Assembly: GCA_028671895.1 (NCBI GenBank)
Contig: JAPMAC010000207.1
Span: 6,510,001-6,574,000 of the forward strand
DNA: 64,000 nucleotides
Direction: 5' to 3'
Source of the DNA: Oenanthe sinensis
Lineage: Eukaryota > Streptophyta > Magnoliopsida > Apiales > Apiaceae
How positions within the stretch are numbered: position 1 is the first letter of the stretch; each line of letters opens with the position of its first letter. Shown piece by piece: positions 1-10,547 of this stretch. The notes under the pieces were generated by a model. It was not told the DNA's origin, did not search any database, and saw only the letters and a program-made list of their open reading frames with translations. The translations under genes and the position numbers were made by a program.

Positions 1-330
1 TTCTATTCCCAGTCATAACCAGGCTTCCATCTTTCTTGTTGGAAATTATGCATGCTTCAATTGTGAAGCAAACCTTATTTCCATTGTCACATAGTTGACT
101 TATGCTTAACAAATTATGTCTTAAGCCATCAACTAATGCAACAGGTTCAATGATGACATTCTCTTTTAAAATCAAGCCATATCCCATGGTGTATCCTTTA
201 CTATCATCTCCAAAAGTTACTCCAGTGCCAGCTTTCTCCACAAACTTTGTGAGAAGGGATTTATCTCCAGTCATGTGTCTTGAACACCCACTGTCAAAGT
301 ACCAAAGATTCCTTCTTTTTCCCTGAACAC
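1..330 (-). pseudogene. pol: B pol N-terminus: aspartic protease and start of GAG-pre-integrase
   Basis: The minus strand reads open from about 330 to the window edge. It contains the retropepsin active site in the copia form (FDSGCSRHMTG, Asp codon at 293-295), followed by the usual copia stretch with FGDDSKG, GYG and RHNLLSISQL. Protease would cut the Gag-Pol polyprotein; the GAG-pre-integrase domain follows. The protein is cut by the window edge, so integrase, RT and RNase H are not visible. This part has no stop, but the gag upstream is broken, so I treat it as part of a dead element. Confidence 0.8.
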
Positions 331-1264
331 ATCCAAAAACAATCAAGTTAATTTTGGTACCCAAGTTGCCTTGGGTCCTTTCTTATTAGTTGCTACCTTT
401 GGCTTGGTTTCTAATTTTTGTACCTTTGGTTTGGGTGATTTTACTTCCACTTCAACCTTAGGTATTGGTTTCCTTACCTCAAGATTCTCAATGCCAATAT
501 TTGGAATATTCATGCTTGCATAATTAAAGAAATTTGGAGCATGAAAATTTTTATTTCATATTCCATGGCATAACAGGCATATTCATGTTGGCAAATGCAA
601 GATATGGGTTAAACATATAAGGCATTGATGCATATTGAGCATGAATACCATGAGGATCAACTAAATGAGGATAAGCATAATTAGAATGCATGTAATGTAT
701 AACAGGCACATTAGTTGTTGCAGGCATAATAGACTTGCATTGCACAAATAAGTGATTCTTACTACCACACTTAACACATATCTTTCTAGGAGCATACTTG
801 TCAGGTGTGCTTTTTTATGCTTTTTTATGCCTACTTTACCATTTATGTTCTTCTTCTTTTTATCATTTGGCTTAATATTAGGCTCTATCTTTTCTAACTT
901 TTCTTTCAATTGATCTTTAGATAAGAACCCTATATTAGCCTTTTCAACTTTAGCTTGAGATTTAGAGGAGCTACCTTCTTTTATAAATTTAACAGGTCTG
1001 TTAAGCTTGGTTTTCAAAACAGATTGCTTAGCAGTTGATGATTCCTCAATCGATGGATAATTATCCGTTGGGATAACATTATCAATCGATGGATAATTAT
1101 TTGTTAGGATAACAATATAAATCAATGGATAATCATTATCAGTTGATTCAGGATTAGCAATTGATTGCTTCTTTTCCAAGGATTGATTCTCATCAAATGG
1201 CTAATTTATCAAGAGTCTCAGACAGCATGGTAAAAGAATTTGTTCCATGTATGTCATTCATCTT
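331..1264 (-). pseudogene. gag: B gag C-terminal hinge with second CCHC knuckle
   Basis: Fragments in several frames on the minus strand join B gag to B pol. A complete CCHC knuckle (CVKCGSKNHLFVQC) is encoded at about 738-779, and a WVPK motif typical of the SIRE gag-pol joint lies near 350-375. A Lys-rich stretch (GFLSKDQLKEKLEK) matches the equivalent part of D gag. The segment 1045-1150 holds several copies of the ATCGATGGATAA motif, translated as repeated NYPSI. At least two frameshifts separate the readable pieces. No function survives. Confidence 0.65.
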
Positions 1265-1288
1265 TTTGTTAACTTTACTTGACCTGTT

Positions 1289-2856
1289 CTATTTATAAAT
1301 GGTTCTTACTTCTTCTTCCAATTTTTCTTCCAATTTTTCCATTTCCTTTTTACACTCAACTAATTCTTTTCTATCATCTTTGTTTTCTACCTTGACCCTG
1401 TCCATTTGCATTAGCTCACCCTCTAGATAATTGTTTCTTTCAGTGAGAGTTTCTAAGATGATTTTGAGCCTAGTGTTCTCTTTGTTTAAGGACTTAAGAG
1501 TGACACGTAAATTATACAATTCATTTGACATTTTAGTAATTCTAATATTGCATTCATCTTTGGATAAATAAGATAGATTTGTAGAAATTACCTGATTGCT
1601 AGAAAAACTAGCTTCCTGGTCATCATGATTGGCCATTAGTGCAAGGTTGATGTATTCTTCTTCTTTAGAATCGTCCTCAGCAACCCAGTCCTTTTCTTCT
1701 GTTATAAAAGCCTTCTCTCTTTATTTGAGCAAGTCAAAGTACTTCTTCTTATAGTCAATACCATCACTAAACTTTGATTTCTTCTTCACTTTTGGCTTTC
1801 TTCATTCATTAGAAAAATGACTAGCCAATCCACAGTTAAAACATTTGAATTGAGTCCTGTCAACAAGATTTTTGATTTGTTGATTACCTCTCTTGAACTG
1901 AGATTTAGGCCTTTGCATGGGATTTCTCTTAAATTTGAGTTTTGAAAATTTTCTTGATAGAAAAGACAAATGCTCTTCTATTTCATCCATGGAGTATAAC
2001 TCATCATCCTCAACTGTTTCTTTTCCTTTCCCAATTGAAGATTAATCATATCTAACATCACTTGCACTATTGCCATGACTTTCTTTCTTCCCTTCTTTGA
2101 CAGCAACATCTTCACCAGATTCTGTAACTTGCTTATCCTTAACCACCAAAGCAATGGAATGTCCTCTCTTCTGACTTTTCTCAATTTCCTCATCTTGCTG
2201 TAGTTCTAACTCATAGGTTTTCAAGATTCCATACATCTTGTCAAGAGTATATTCTTTAAAGTCAAGAGATTGTCTTATAGAAACAGTCATTGGTTTCCAT
2301 TCCTTGGGTAAGGACCTCAAGAATTTGAGGTTGGTATCTTCAATAACATATACTGTTCCATATAGTTTTAGCTCATTCAACATCTTTGGAAACCTACTAT
2401 ATGTGTCATTGATTGCTTCACCACTCTTGAAGTGAAAGGCCTCATATTTTTTAATCAAGAGTTGCATCTTGTTCTCTCTTACTTGTTTAGTGCCTTCACA
2501 TAGAGTTTGAAGAGTATCCCAGACTTCTTTAGAGGTTCTACAATTGATAATATTGTCAAACATATCCTTGTTAGGACCATTAAACAAAATGTTCATAGCC
2601 TTTTTATCCTTATGTACTTCCTTCTCATCTTCATCTGTGTATTCACTCACAGGTTTTGGAATGATTTTATCTGGTGCCTGAGTACCATCTGCATTCACAC
2701 TTGTAACTATCTTTATAGGCACATTGGACATTTCTCTATGCAATGAACATAGGAAGGATCAATAGATAGCAGATGCAAGTGCATTTTCACTTTCCATGGA
2801 AAGTACTCATCTTTTTCTAGATCTGGAATCTTCACTCCTGTGTCTTTTTGACCCAT
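1289..2856 (-). pseudogene. gag: B gag (Ty1/copia UBN2-type capsid, first zinc knuckle), broken
   Basis: The start is the ATG at 2856, 46 bases inside the PBS. The N-terminus (MGQKDTGVKIPDLEKD) leads into the capsid-like domain of plant copia gag (TCEGTKQVREN, FKSGEAINDTYSRF, LRSLPKEWKPMTVSIR). A frameshift lies near 2725. After it one frame runs to 1289, interrupted by stops at 2042-2044, 1802-1804 and about 1720. The stop at 1802 replaces the last Cys of the CCHC knuckle (CFNCGLASHFSNE then stop). A coiled-coil-like stretch (about 1300-1560) ends the piece. The Gln pair in YELELQQDE aligns with the premature TAG in D gag. Confidence 0.85.
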
Positions 2857-2901
2857 ACTTGATGTACTTTAGATCTTAACTTTCTATATGTTGAAAGCTA
2901 G

Positions 2902-2913
2902 GCTCTGATACCA
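2902..2913 (-). other. Primer-binding site of B (tRNA-iMet)
   Basis: The minus strand reads TGGTATCAGAGC, a perfect 12-base match to the standard plant initiator-Met PBS. It lies two bases inside the LTR edge and 45 bases before the gag ATG. Confidence 0.9.
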
Positions 2914-2915
2914 AT

Positions 2916-4012
2916 TGTTATTTGCCCTTGAGTACAATAAGTTTGGAGAAGGGGGGTTGAATACAAACTTAAGATTTAATTGAAATTCTTGCGGATTTAA
3001 GTTTGTTCAACAGAAGTGTTTGAGTGTATGAAAAGATAACTAATTGAACTAAGAATGTGATACTTATAAATTGAAAACAAGACAAGCAATATAAAAATTA
3101 CTAGTGGATTGGTTTTTCCACTAGTGTATTTTTACTTTCAATTACTCTTGGTAAAATTACGAAGCTGCTTACAAAGTGTTGTTCTTGCAATACAATGCTT
3201 ACAATTTTTCTCACACTTACTCTACTCCTGCACTTTGTTACAATAAACTACTAACTACTATATAGTAATTTTCTTCTACTTCTATTTCCTATCGACATAT
3301 AACATTATAAAATGCACTTTACAATGTTTACATGAAAATAGAAATTAGTTACTTTCACAGTTTTCATTAGACTTTGTCTAGTCCTGGAAATATCTTTGTC
3401 TTGTTCCATTCCTTAAAGACTATGTTGCCTTGAAAGTCTTCACAATCCTGACAAGACTATCTTCCATTGATTCAATCTCCGTAAAGTTCCCATTCTTTTT
3501 GTCTTTAACTAAATTGGGACACCTTAATCAACTGATAAATGCTGTCAAGCTTATCAGTTGATTCTCCTTTGCTCATCCATCGATGGATAGGATATCCATT
3601 GATCAATTGATGTATCAATAGTTAATTGAGTTATCCATCGACTCCCTATCCGTTGATGGTCCTTTATCTATTGATTGCCTTTATCTGTTGATGGCTTTTA
3701 TCCGTTGATGCCTTTTATCCATTGAGTAGTGTCTTCATCCATCACTTGTTAATCACTTCACTTGTGAGAATTTTGACTTAGAATATTTACAATTAATCAG
3801 TCATTCTCCACATCCGTTGAGAAGCTAAAAATTGCAGTCAATAAGATCAGTAGACTACTTCACAGCATCCATCGAGGCAATACAATCAATTGATAATGAA
3901 ACATGAATCAAATGTTACAATCCAATTTATCAGTTCATAAACAAGCTTCAACTGATGACTGGTTTACTAGTCAATGGATATTTATAAGTCACATATCCAT
4001 TGACTAGTTACA
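2916..4012 (-). repeat. 5' LTR of B
   Basis: In plus orientation the LTR begins TGTTATTTGCCC right after the PBS spacer and carries AAGGGGGGTTGAATAC near that end, as in the LTRs of C and D. The far end is uncertain. TTACA at 4008-4012 gives an LTR of 1097 bp and keeps the palindrome at 3966-4008, which carries the same ATGGATA motif, inside it. An alternative end at 3919 (TGTTACA) gives about 1.0 kb. A run of eight degenerate, roughly 18-20 bp units built on TATCCRTTGATGGC lies at about 3574-3725. No second copy is in the window to settle the edge. Confidence 0.7.
3966..4008. repeat. Perfect 16-bp inverted repeat with 11-bp loop
   Basis: Arms 3966-3981 and 3993-4008 are exact reverse complements (arm ACTAGTCAATGGATAT), with an 11-base spacer. 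The arm contains the ATGGATA motif repeated elsewhere in the B LTR. It would lie just inside the outer edge of the LTR. Confidence 0.85.
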
Positions 4013-7000
4013 ATGAATTTAATATCCCTATTGTATTTCTAAGTAATTTGTTATCATCAAATCTCATAATTCCTAGCTTGGTTTGGGATTTGAACCCTTT
4101 TGACCTGAGTATCTTCTCAACTTCAATCATATATTTATTGTATAGCCCTTCAATGACTCATCACCTAGCTTCAAGATCTAATATAGCTTGTTAGAGAAGA
4201 ATCTTACTTCATGAGGATCATATATGATTTGAGGACTAACAGCTCTTGCGAAGTCTCTTAGTCTGTCTCTGATAAGCTCATTTTCTTCTAAACTTCTTTT
4301 GACTTTATTCAACATGATCCATATCATTGATAAACTTCTCTGTCTGAAAAATTCCAAGGAGATTCTGAATGAACCATTCCTGTGAGTGTAGACTAAAATC
4401 TGCCAGTCTTCAAGAATGTGATCCACTATGACAGTGATATAGTCAACTTCTTATTTCAGTGCTTTCATGAAGTTATCAATGTTGTCATTTGAATTTTCCA
4501 GACGCTCAATGATTGACTTAAGATGCTTATATTCAAATGGACCCTTCTGAAGTTTATCCATAATTTCTCTTGTTATGTCCCACTTCTTTCATATTTTTAG
4601 CTGCACATCCTTCTTTTTCTCTCTCACAGCAACGACCCAAAGATTCTGTTTCTCTTTACTTACTTCCCTTTCAGCCTTAGCTTTTTCCTTGACTAGAGAT
4701 TTTAGTTTTTCAATTTTAGTATGGCCCTCATTGATGTCTTCTTTCAATTTCTTCATGGCCTCTTCATAGGCAGGATCAGACTCTTTCTCTTTCGGAAATA
4801 AAAATTCATCATCAAAGGCAGCTTATTCCTCTGCTCTACAGTAGTCAGGATTGAACGAGTCATCTACACTAATATATTCAAAAAACTGATCTTCCATATA
4901 GTAATGTTCTTCTTGAACATATGACTCATACTGTTCTTCAGAATACAACTTTGCTTTGCCTTTTTCTTTAGTAGCCCCTTCTTCTTCAGCTACTTTCTCC
5001 TTTCTTTTCTCCCCCTTAGTTGAGGGATCCTCTACAGATTTAGAAGCTTCAAAATATTTGACTAGTTTTTCCATGGTCAGATAGACCTGCTTCATCCCTT
5101 TATTCAGATGTACCATCCCCTCATCCAGTTTGTTGAATCGTTTTGTTGAGATTTCTTCATTTTCAATAATCCTCAGATTCAAGCTTCTTTCAACATCATT
5201 AATTCTTTCGTTTATGTTGCTGATCTCCTTTAAATCTTCAGCAATGAGACTTTGTACATTCTGGATATTTTGAGTTTTCAGGAGAATAGAAGATTTGACA
5301 TTTTCAAAATCTTTCCGCACGATTGTCAGTTGTTCTGTTAAAGAGGCAGACTTGGATTCTGCTTGTGCTTTTTCCTTAGCTAACTCAGCCTAAAGAACAT
5401 GCATTTCTTTCTAGAGAGCTTTAATTTTTTTATAGTAGTTCACTCTGTGTGTGTGTGCACTCACCTCCCTTGCACTCTTGTTTGTTTCACTTAAACTATG
5501 TGCATGTGTTCCGCTCGGTGTTTGCCTCACTTCAATCGTGTTTTGCTCCTTTCCAAAATCTGATGTTGTACATGTATATAATATTATAGCTTTTGAAGAC
5601 TCATAATGTTCTTCTGATGCCGGTGAAGACGCGTCCTCAATAAGGTTAACTTGAAGTAGCTCCGCTACTGACGTAGCTACTCCGTGAATGGAGTCCCAAC
5701 TCCCTCTACCACTCAACTCCACTAGTGGATAAGAGAACTTCCTTTAAAGAAACTGGATGTAAGAAATCCAGGGGGTTACCACCTTAGGCAATGTAGTGAG
5801 TGGCTTGTTAGAGTCTGTGGTGCCCCTCAATACCTGTAAAGGTACCTGATGCTGCACTGCATAAAAAATATCTTGGTCCAATAAAACTGTGGCATCTGAC
5901 ATGTTTTCATCAATAACATTTTCTTCAATTATTGTGCCATCATTTGATTGTGTTTCTGCAAGTGGAAGTCCTGCTAGTGTGAGTGCTAGCAGTGTGCGTG
6001 ACTCTTTACAAGGTGTTGCGGTTGGACGACAAATTTCAATTGAATCACCCGGTTGATCGAGTGAGTCCAGAGACTGTTGAATTGCCATTTCAAAGTCCAT
6101 ATCCCAATGAGAGGATAAGGATGATTCTGCAGTTGTCTCAGATTCATTCCTCGATCTTTTTTACGGTGGACACAGAGCTGCGGGTTCACTCACTGTGATA
6201 CCTCTATCTCTTACTTTCCTAACAGATTTTTTCCTTTTTCTGATTTGACTCAAAACGGTTGAAGGAGAAACTGTTCGGGGCTCTATCTCAGCTTGGGATT
6301 GAACCTGTGTGTTGTCAGGTTCATAGCTGAAGTCCTGAAGTGTAAGACCACAATCATAGTCCGCCACATATATATTTAAAGGTGCGGTAGATATATTTAT
6401 AGGTAGGAAATTAGAAGCCAGGGTGTAAGATATTACCTGATGTTCATGTGCCTCTTGTTCTGCCTGATGAGCAGCTTCAAGTAGGAATTGCGCAGAATTT
6501 TCCTGTTACACTTGTTATGGCTCTTGTTGATGCGGGTGAACCTGTGCTGGATTTGCTATTTGATTGAAAATGTTTGCCATGTACTCAGTGGTTTCAATAG
6601 GCACCCCTTCAAATTTGTTCTTGTTGCTTAGCTTGGTGAACAAATTTTTTTGAGTTGTAGGGGATTCTTCCACTGGGCTATTTTCAAAATGAGCTTTGTC
6701 CTCCTCTAACAGTACATTATTCATCATCAGCATTAAGAACCTTGGATAGAAATAAGCAACTTTATGATCCACATCCAATCTTCTGCTTTCAGCAGTGCCC
6801 ATCTTCCTTATGAACTCTGTCAGGATCAGTTTCCCAAAATTTGTTCTTCGGTTATGGGCCACAGAATATCAAATGACTTAAAGTAGATTAGAAATGTTGT
6901 GGAAGTTTCCCTTCATGGTAGGTGCAAATATTTTGGCTAAAGTGTCGAAGAAGTAATCCCATTCACCCACCAACTGGGATTTTGACAACTTTACCAGGTC

Positions 7001-7363
7001 TATCATCCCTTGATAGTGAATTGACTGTAAAAAATTAGTTATGTCTTCAACTGTAGGTAGGTTCTCGAAATTTTCTGTCGGGAACCCTAAGACTCTATTT
7101 ACATCAATTTCATCTATTATGAACTCCGCCTCACCAATTCTGAACGAGAATTGAACCAGCCTGTCATTTGAAATATTTCTTGCTGTTGAATATAAGGCTC
7201 TAAGAGGTTCAATCTGCAGTGGAGTGTTTGGGGTAATAGCAGTCCTCGCCAAAGAATGCTCATTCATAAAATGAATCCAAGGCCTAAATCTAGCTTCTTT
7301 GCAATTTACCGGATCAAAGTACCCAATAAAATTCATCTTAGCAATTACAAACATGGCAGCCAT
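4013..7363 (-). pseudogene. C env-like third ORF, broken by nonsense codons
   Basis: The start is ATG at 7363 (MAAMFVIAKMNFIGYFDP), comparable to the MAAIS start of D's env-like gene. The first 240 residues match the same domain in D (EWDYFFDTLAKIF against EWSFFFDQIAKCF; FYPRFLMLMMNN against YYHRFLMILLNH). A charged, Ser/Glu-rich middle and a coiled-coil-like region at about 5050-5400 follow. From 7363 to 4178 a single frame holds, with no frameshift, but with stops at 6878, 6515, 6161, 5744, 5411, 4823, 4178 and some others between. Nearly all are TAA, TAG or TGA where CAA, CAG or CGA would fit. A frameshift appears only near 4140. I see no signal peptide or membrane span, so 'envelope' is a positional name only. 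Confidence 0.75.
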
Positions 7364-7452
7364 TTCTTTTTTTTAATAATTAGGATTTTATCAAATTTAA
7401 TTAAATAAAATTTATAAATCGATTTAAACACACTAAAATTGATTTAACTTCC

Positions 7453-7457
7453 CACAA
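7453..7457. repeat. Target-site duplication of D, left copy (CACAA)
   Basis: CACAA immediately precedes the D 5' LTR and is repeated right after the 3' LTR at 20064-20068. Five bases is the normal duplication for Ty1/copia integrase. Confidence 0.93.
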
Positions 7458-7620
7458 TGTTAGGAATATATCCATTTGATGATGTACAAAATGCTAGAAC
7501 AGGGTCTAGATTAGTTTATCTGTAATAAGTCTTTCTAGTCTCTAAAATATATAATCAGAGTCTAGATAGTCAACATTCATGTTATTTGTACTTAGAGGAA
7601 TTTCTGTAGAAAGTGAAACC

Positions 7621-7747
7621 AGAGTCTACATGAAGATCAGAGTCTGGAAGGTGGTCAGAGTCTATAGATCATCAGAGTCTGTGAACTATCAGAGTCTACA
7701 TCTAATCAGAGTCTGGAGATCATCAGAGTCTGAAGATTTCAGAGTCT
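7621..7747 (+). repeat. Phased AGAGTCT array in the D LTR
   Basis: AGAGTCT starts at 7621, 7639, 7657, 7674, 7691, 7708, 7725 and 7741: eight copies spaced 16-18 bp, with variable bases between. A ninth copy lies at 7557. The array is upstream of the TATA box, where enhancer boxes of LTR promoters usually sit. The same array is in the 3' LTR at 19484-19610. Confidence 0.9.
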
Positions 7748-7914
7748 ATACAGAAGATCAGAGGAATGGAAAGTCTTCGAAGATCAAGATAATTTAAATT
7801 ACAGATATGCTATGGGAAAGAAAGAGAATTCTACAAGGAAACTGTCAACTAATAATTAGGAATTATATTCCTATTGTAATTTATCTTTCTGTTATTAGTT
7901 GATAGGAAGCTCTC

Positions 7915-7922
7915 TATATAAA
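7915..7922 (+). promoter_or_regulatory. Probable TATA box of the D LTR promoter
   Basis: TATATAAA lies in the second half of the LTR, in the context GCTCTCTATATAAACTC. It is the only strong TATA-like site with an open downstream leader, and would start transcription about 250 bp before the LTR end. The equivalent site in the 3' LTR is at 19778-19785. Confidence 0.65.
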
Positions 7923-8200
7923 CTCTATGTAACCTAATTGTAAAAGCGTGGGAAAATAATTGTCTTAGTAATATTTTTGTGAGAGCATAGAGATAGAGAG
8001 AGTTGCTGTGATAAACACAGAGAAGCTGCTAGGGTTTGTGTACATCCTAGGAGAGTTTTGTATTCACAAATCAATAATACAAAACAGTTCTTATTCATAT
8101 CTTCGTGTTTGAGTTTGTTATTAATTTGATTTTAAATCGGGCAGAAAAGACACACAAGTATTCAACCCCCCCCTTCTACTTGTGCAACTGGGAAAACAAT

Positions 8201-8212
8201 TGGTATCAGAGC
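8201..8212 (+). other. Primer-binding site of D (tRNA-iMet)
   Basis: TGGTATCAGAGC lies two bases after the LTR end and 23 bases before the gag ATG. It matches the plant initiator-Met 3' end completely. Confidence 0.95.
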
Positions 8213-8235
8213 CTAACGTATAAAATCGATCAAAG

Positions 8236-10536
8236 ATGTCTGGAAACAAAGATGGCAATTCTAAGATTCCTATGCTTAAAAGAAACGAGTTCAACCACTG
8301 GAAGGTTAAGATGCTGCACCATCTGGAAGCAACAGACCCTGACTACCTTGAAAGAATTCATGAAGGACCCTATGTGCCCTTAAAGCTTGTGCCTCAAATC
8401 AATGAAGAAGGTAAAGTAACTGAAGAACACTTCATTGGAAAACCCAAGGCTGAATGGACAAGAGAGGACAAGGAGAATGTCCTTAAGGAGGCAAAAGTCA
8501 AAAACATTCTCTTCAACAGTTTGGATTCTGTTCTTACAAACTGTGTTATATCATGCACCACTGCTAAGGAGATGTGGGCAAAACTTGAAGTGCACTGTCA
8601 AGGGACTAAAGACGTCAAGAAGAATGCAAGGTCTTTGCTAATTCAGGAGTATGAATATTTTGAAGCTAAATCGGGAGAATCTATCACTGAGATGTATGAT
8701 AGGTTTACAAAACTTCTGAATGAGATGGCTATGCTTGGTAAGGTTTATGATTCTGAAGATACAAACACCAAGTTTCTAAGAGCACTTCCTGAAGAGTGGG
8801 ACAATAAAACAACAGCCATAAGGGAAGCTAGAGATTTGGATGAACTAACTCTAGAAGAATTGTATGGCAGACTCAAGACATATGATTTGGAGATGCAATA
8901 GAGGAAGAATAAGAAGTCTGTGAAGACAAAATCTGTGGCACTCTTACTGGAGTCTGAGAAAGAACAAGAGGAACAACCCACAGAAGCTAGAATCAAGGAT
9001 TCAAGGAAGAAGGGTAAAGCTGTTGTGGAGTCAAAGTCTACTGACACAGACTCTGATTCTGATGAAGAGATTGACCTAAGTCAAATGATGGCTATGTTTG
9101 CAAAAAATTTCAAAAGAATGAAATTTAACAAAAGAACTAGAAAATTTAGCAAGAGGCCATCATTCAAGAAGGAAGATGAGAAGGTTGAGAAGAGCAAGAG
9201 TACAATAATCAAACTTGACAAAGCAAAGGTCAAATGTTTCAACTGTGGAATATTGGGCCACTTTGCTAGTGAATGCAGAAAGTCAAAAAGTCAAGGAAAA
9301 GGAAAAGCACTTCTATCAACTGGAAAGGATTGGGCAGATTCAAGCTCAGAGGATGAAATTGATTATGAAAATCTAGCACTGATGGCATCCTCCTCAAGAA
9401 AATCACAATCTCCCAAAGAACCCTCATCTCCTAAAACGCAGGTATCAATCTTTACTCCTGAATCCTTAATTAATTTAAACTCTGATGGTATAGAAACTGT
9501 GCAAAGTGAGGTCAATAAAATAATGACAACATGTAGGTCTCTCACTAGTGAAAGTGAAAGGTTGAGAGAGGAAAATTTGACCTTGACTAAAAGGAATGAT
9601 CATTTAGAGTCTGAGTTAATATTAATGGAACAATACAAAAAGGATTCTGAGAAACATAGTCATAACTACACTGAAATCTTGAAGGCCTATGACTATGTTA
9701 AGAAAGAACTAGAAGAAGAGAGACTCAAGTTTAGAGTCTGGACAGACTCTGGTAGAAAAGTTCAAGAAATTCTCAATAATCAAAATGTGTGTCAAACTGC
9801 TGGTCTAGGCTATGACAAGAGTCAAGACAAAAGACCTATTGTTGAGAATGATAACAGTGAAGAAGCTAGCCAAGTTAATAAGACTAAAGACAAAAGTACA
9901 TTTGTTCCTGTTAAGTTTGTGACACCTAAAGAAAAATCTGAAACCACAAACTCATCTGTCATTAGTCCCCCTGTTGTTAACAAAAAGACAGATGAAACAG
10001 GAGCAAATAACTCTAAGAAAAATATTAATATAGGGTACTTGTCTAAGTCAAAATTAAAAGAAAGGCTAGAGAACTTATCAGAGTCTACCAAAACTAGGAG
10101 AAATAGGAATGGTAAGGAAGGAATTAATAAGGCAAACAATTACCAAAAGGATCCTAATGCTCCTAGAAAAAAGTGTTATAGATGTGGCAACCACAACCAT
10201 TTGGCTATAGATTGTAAAGCAAAGATTGAGAAGAAATCAGAGTCTAATCCTTCACAGACTCTGAAAAGTCACTACATACCACAGAAACCATGTTATCACT
10301 GTGGTAGCATATTTCATTCTATCTATATGTGTAAGGACTATCATGACTTGTATTACAATTTTTATGAGCTAAAATCTTCTATTGATAAAAGTTGGTATGA
10401 CACTGTCAAGACTCCACCAGAGTCTAAGGCAACAAAAGAGACAGGTAAATCAAAGGTGAAAATTGTAAAGCCTGCTTCTCCTAAAGTTAGTAGAAAAGGA
10501 TCCAAAACTGTTTGGGTCCTCAAAACATCTAACTAG
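8236..10536 (+). CDS. gag: D gag polyprotein with three CCHC knuckles and one in-frame TAG
   Basis: Gag would form the virus-like particle and package the RNA. It starts at ATG 8236 (MSGNKDGNSKIPMLKRNEF), the first ATG after the PBS. The copia capsid-like domain covers about residues 10-220 (HCQGTKDVKKN, SITEMYDRF, LRALPEEWDNKT). The frame then meets TAG at 8899-8901 and continues unbroken to TAG 10534-10536, for 767 codons in all. Zinc knuckles are CFNCGILGHFASEC (about 9235), CYRCGNHNHLAIDC (about 10174) and CYHCGSIFHSIYMC (about 10291). A coiled-coil-like stretch lies near 9500-9730. The codon before the stop is CAA, and the related B gag has Gln at the stop position, so CAG to TAG is the simplest explanation. 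AGAGTCT/AGACTCT recurs through the hinge. Confidence 0.9.
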
Positions 10537-10547
10537 TTGCTTTATGT

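Larger units (their letters stand above)
1..4012 (-). mobile_element. Element B: SIRE/Maximus-like Ty1/copia retrotransposon, partial
   Basis: Read on the minus strand, the order is LTR (4012 to 2916), tRNA-Met PBS (2913-2902), gag (from 2856), gag hinge with a second zinc knuckle, then a protease with the DSGCS motif running off the left edge. The PBS, the gag type and the tract GAAGGGGGGTTGAATAC near the LTR end are shared with elements C and D and place it in the SIRE/Maximus group. It lies head-on against the 3' end of C's env-like gene, so it probably inserted into C. Most of pol, any env-like gene and the second LTR would lie left of position 1. Coding is broken by stops and frameshifts. 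Confidence 0.85.
4013..7457 (-). mobile_element. Element C, left fragment (env-like region)
   Basis: This fragment lies between the B LTR and the D target duplication. It holds the decayed env-like gene and its short leader. It joins the fragment at 20064-24120 once D is removed: the leader of the env-like gene continues across the duplicated CACAA. The order pol, spacer, env-like on the minus strand is the same as in intact D. That this fragment and the two others are one element is an inference from order and orientation, since no C LTR is seen to its left. Confidence 0.7.
7458..8198 (+). repeat. 5' LTR of D
   Basis: It begins TGTTAGGAATAT and ends GGGAAAACA, followed by AT and the PBS. 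It holds the AGAGTCT array (7621-7747), an 11-bp inverted repeat (7845-7855 with 7892-7902) just upstream of the TATA box, and the C-rich tract before TTCTACTTGTGCAACTGG at the 3' end that SIRE-type LTRs share. Confidence 0.95.

Noticed and set aside
102..326. Open stretch on the plus strand in B
   Set aside because: It is antisense to the protease and GAG-pre-integrase of B, whose motifs (DSGCS, HNLLSISQL) are on the minus strand.
2902..2913. tRNA-Met-like sequences at 2902, 8201, 25102, 38185, 48322, 52653 and 63303
   Set aside because: Each is only the 12-base primer-binding site next to an LTR; no cloverleaf surrounds any of them.
2916..7363. Tandem element sharing one LTR (env-like of one copy, LTR, gag of the next)
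   Set aside because: Order on the minus strand allows it, but no polypurine tract precedes the B LTR at 4012, and C has a different LTR motif. Insertion of B into C is simpler. The first C LTR left of the window would decide.
7621..7747. CRISPR-like look of regularly spaced short repeats
   Set aside because: The repeats are only 7-9 bases with 9-11 base gaps, inside a plant LTR, and no cas-like gene is present.
7579..7797. 72-residue ORF in both D LTRs (also 19442-19660) with repeated RV-x-x-S pattern
   Set aside because: It is the reading of the phased AGAGTCT array and lies upstream of the TATA box. The identity of the two copies reflects LTR identity, not coding selection.
9822..10139. 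Hydrophobic antisense ORF in D gag
   Set aside because: It arises from the Lys/Glu-rich codons of gag read backwards, a common artefact.
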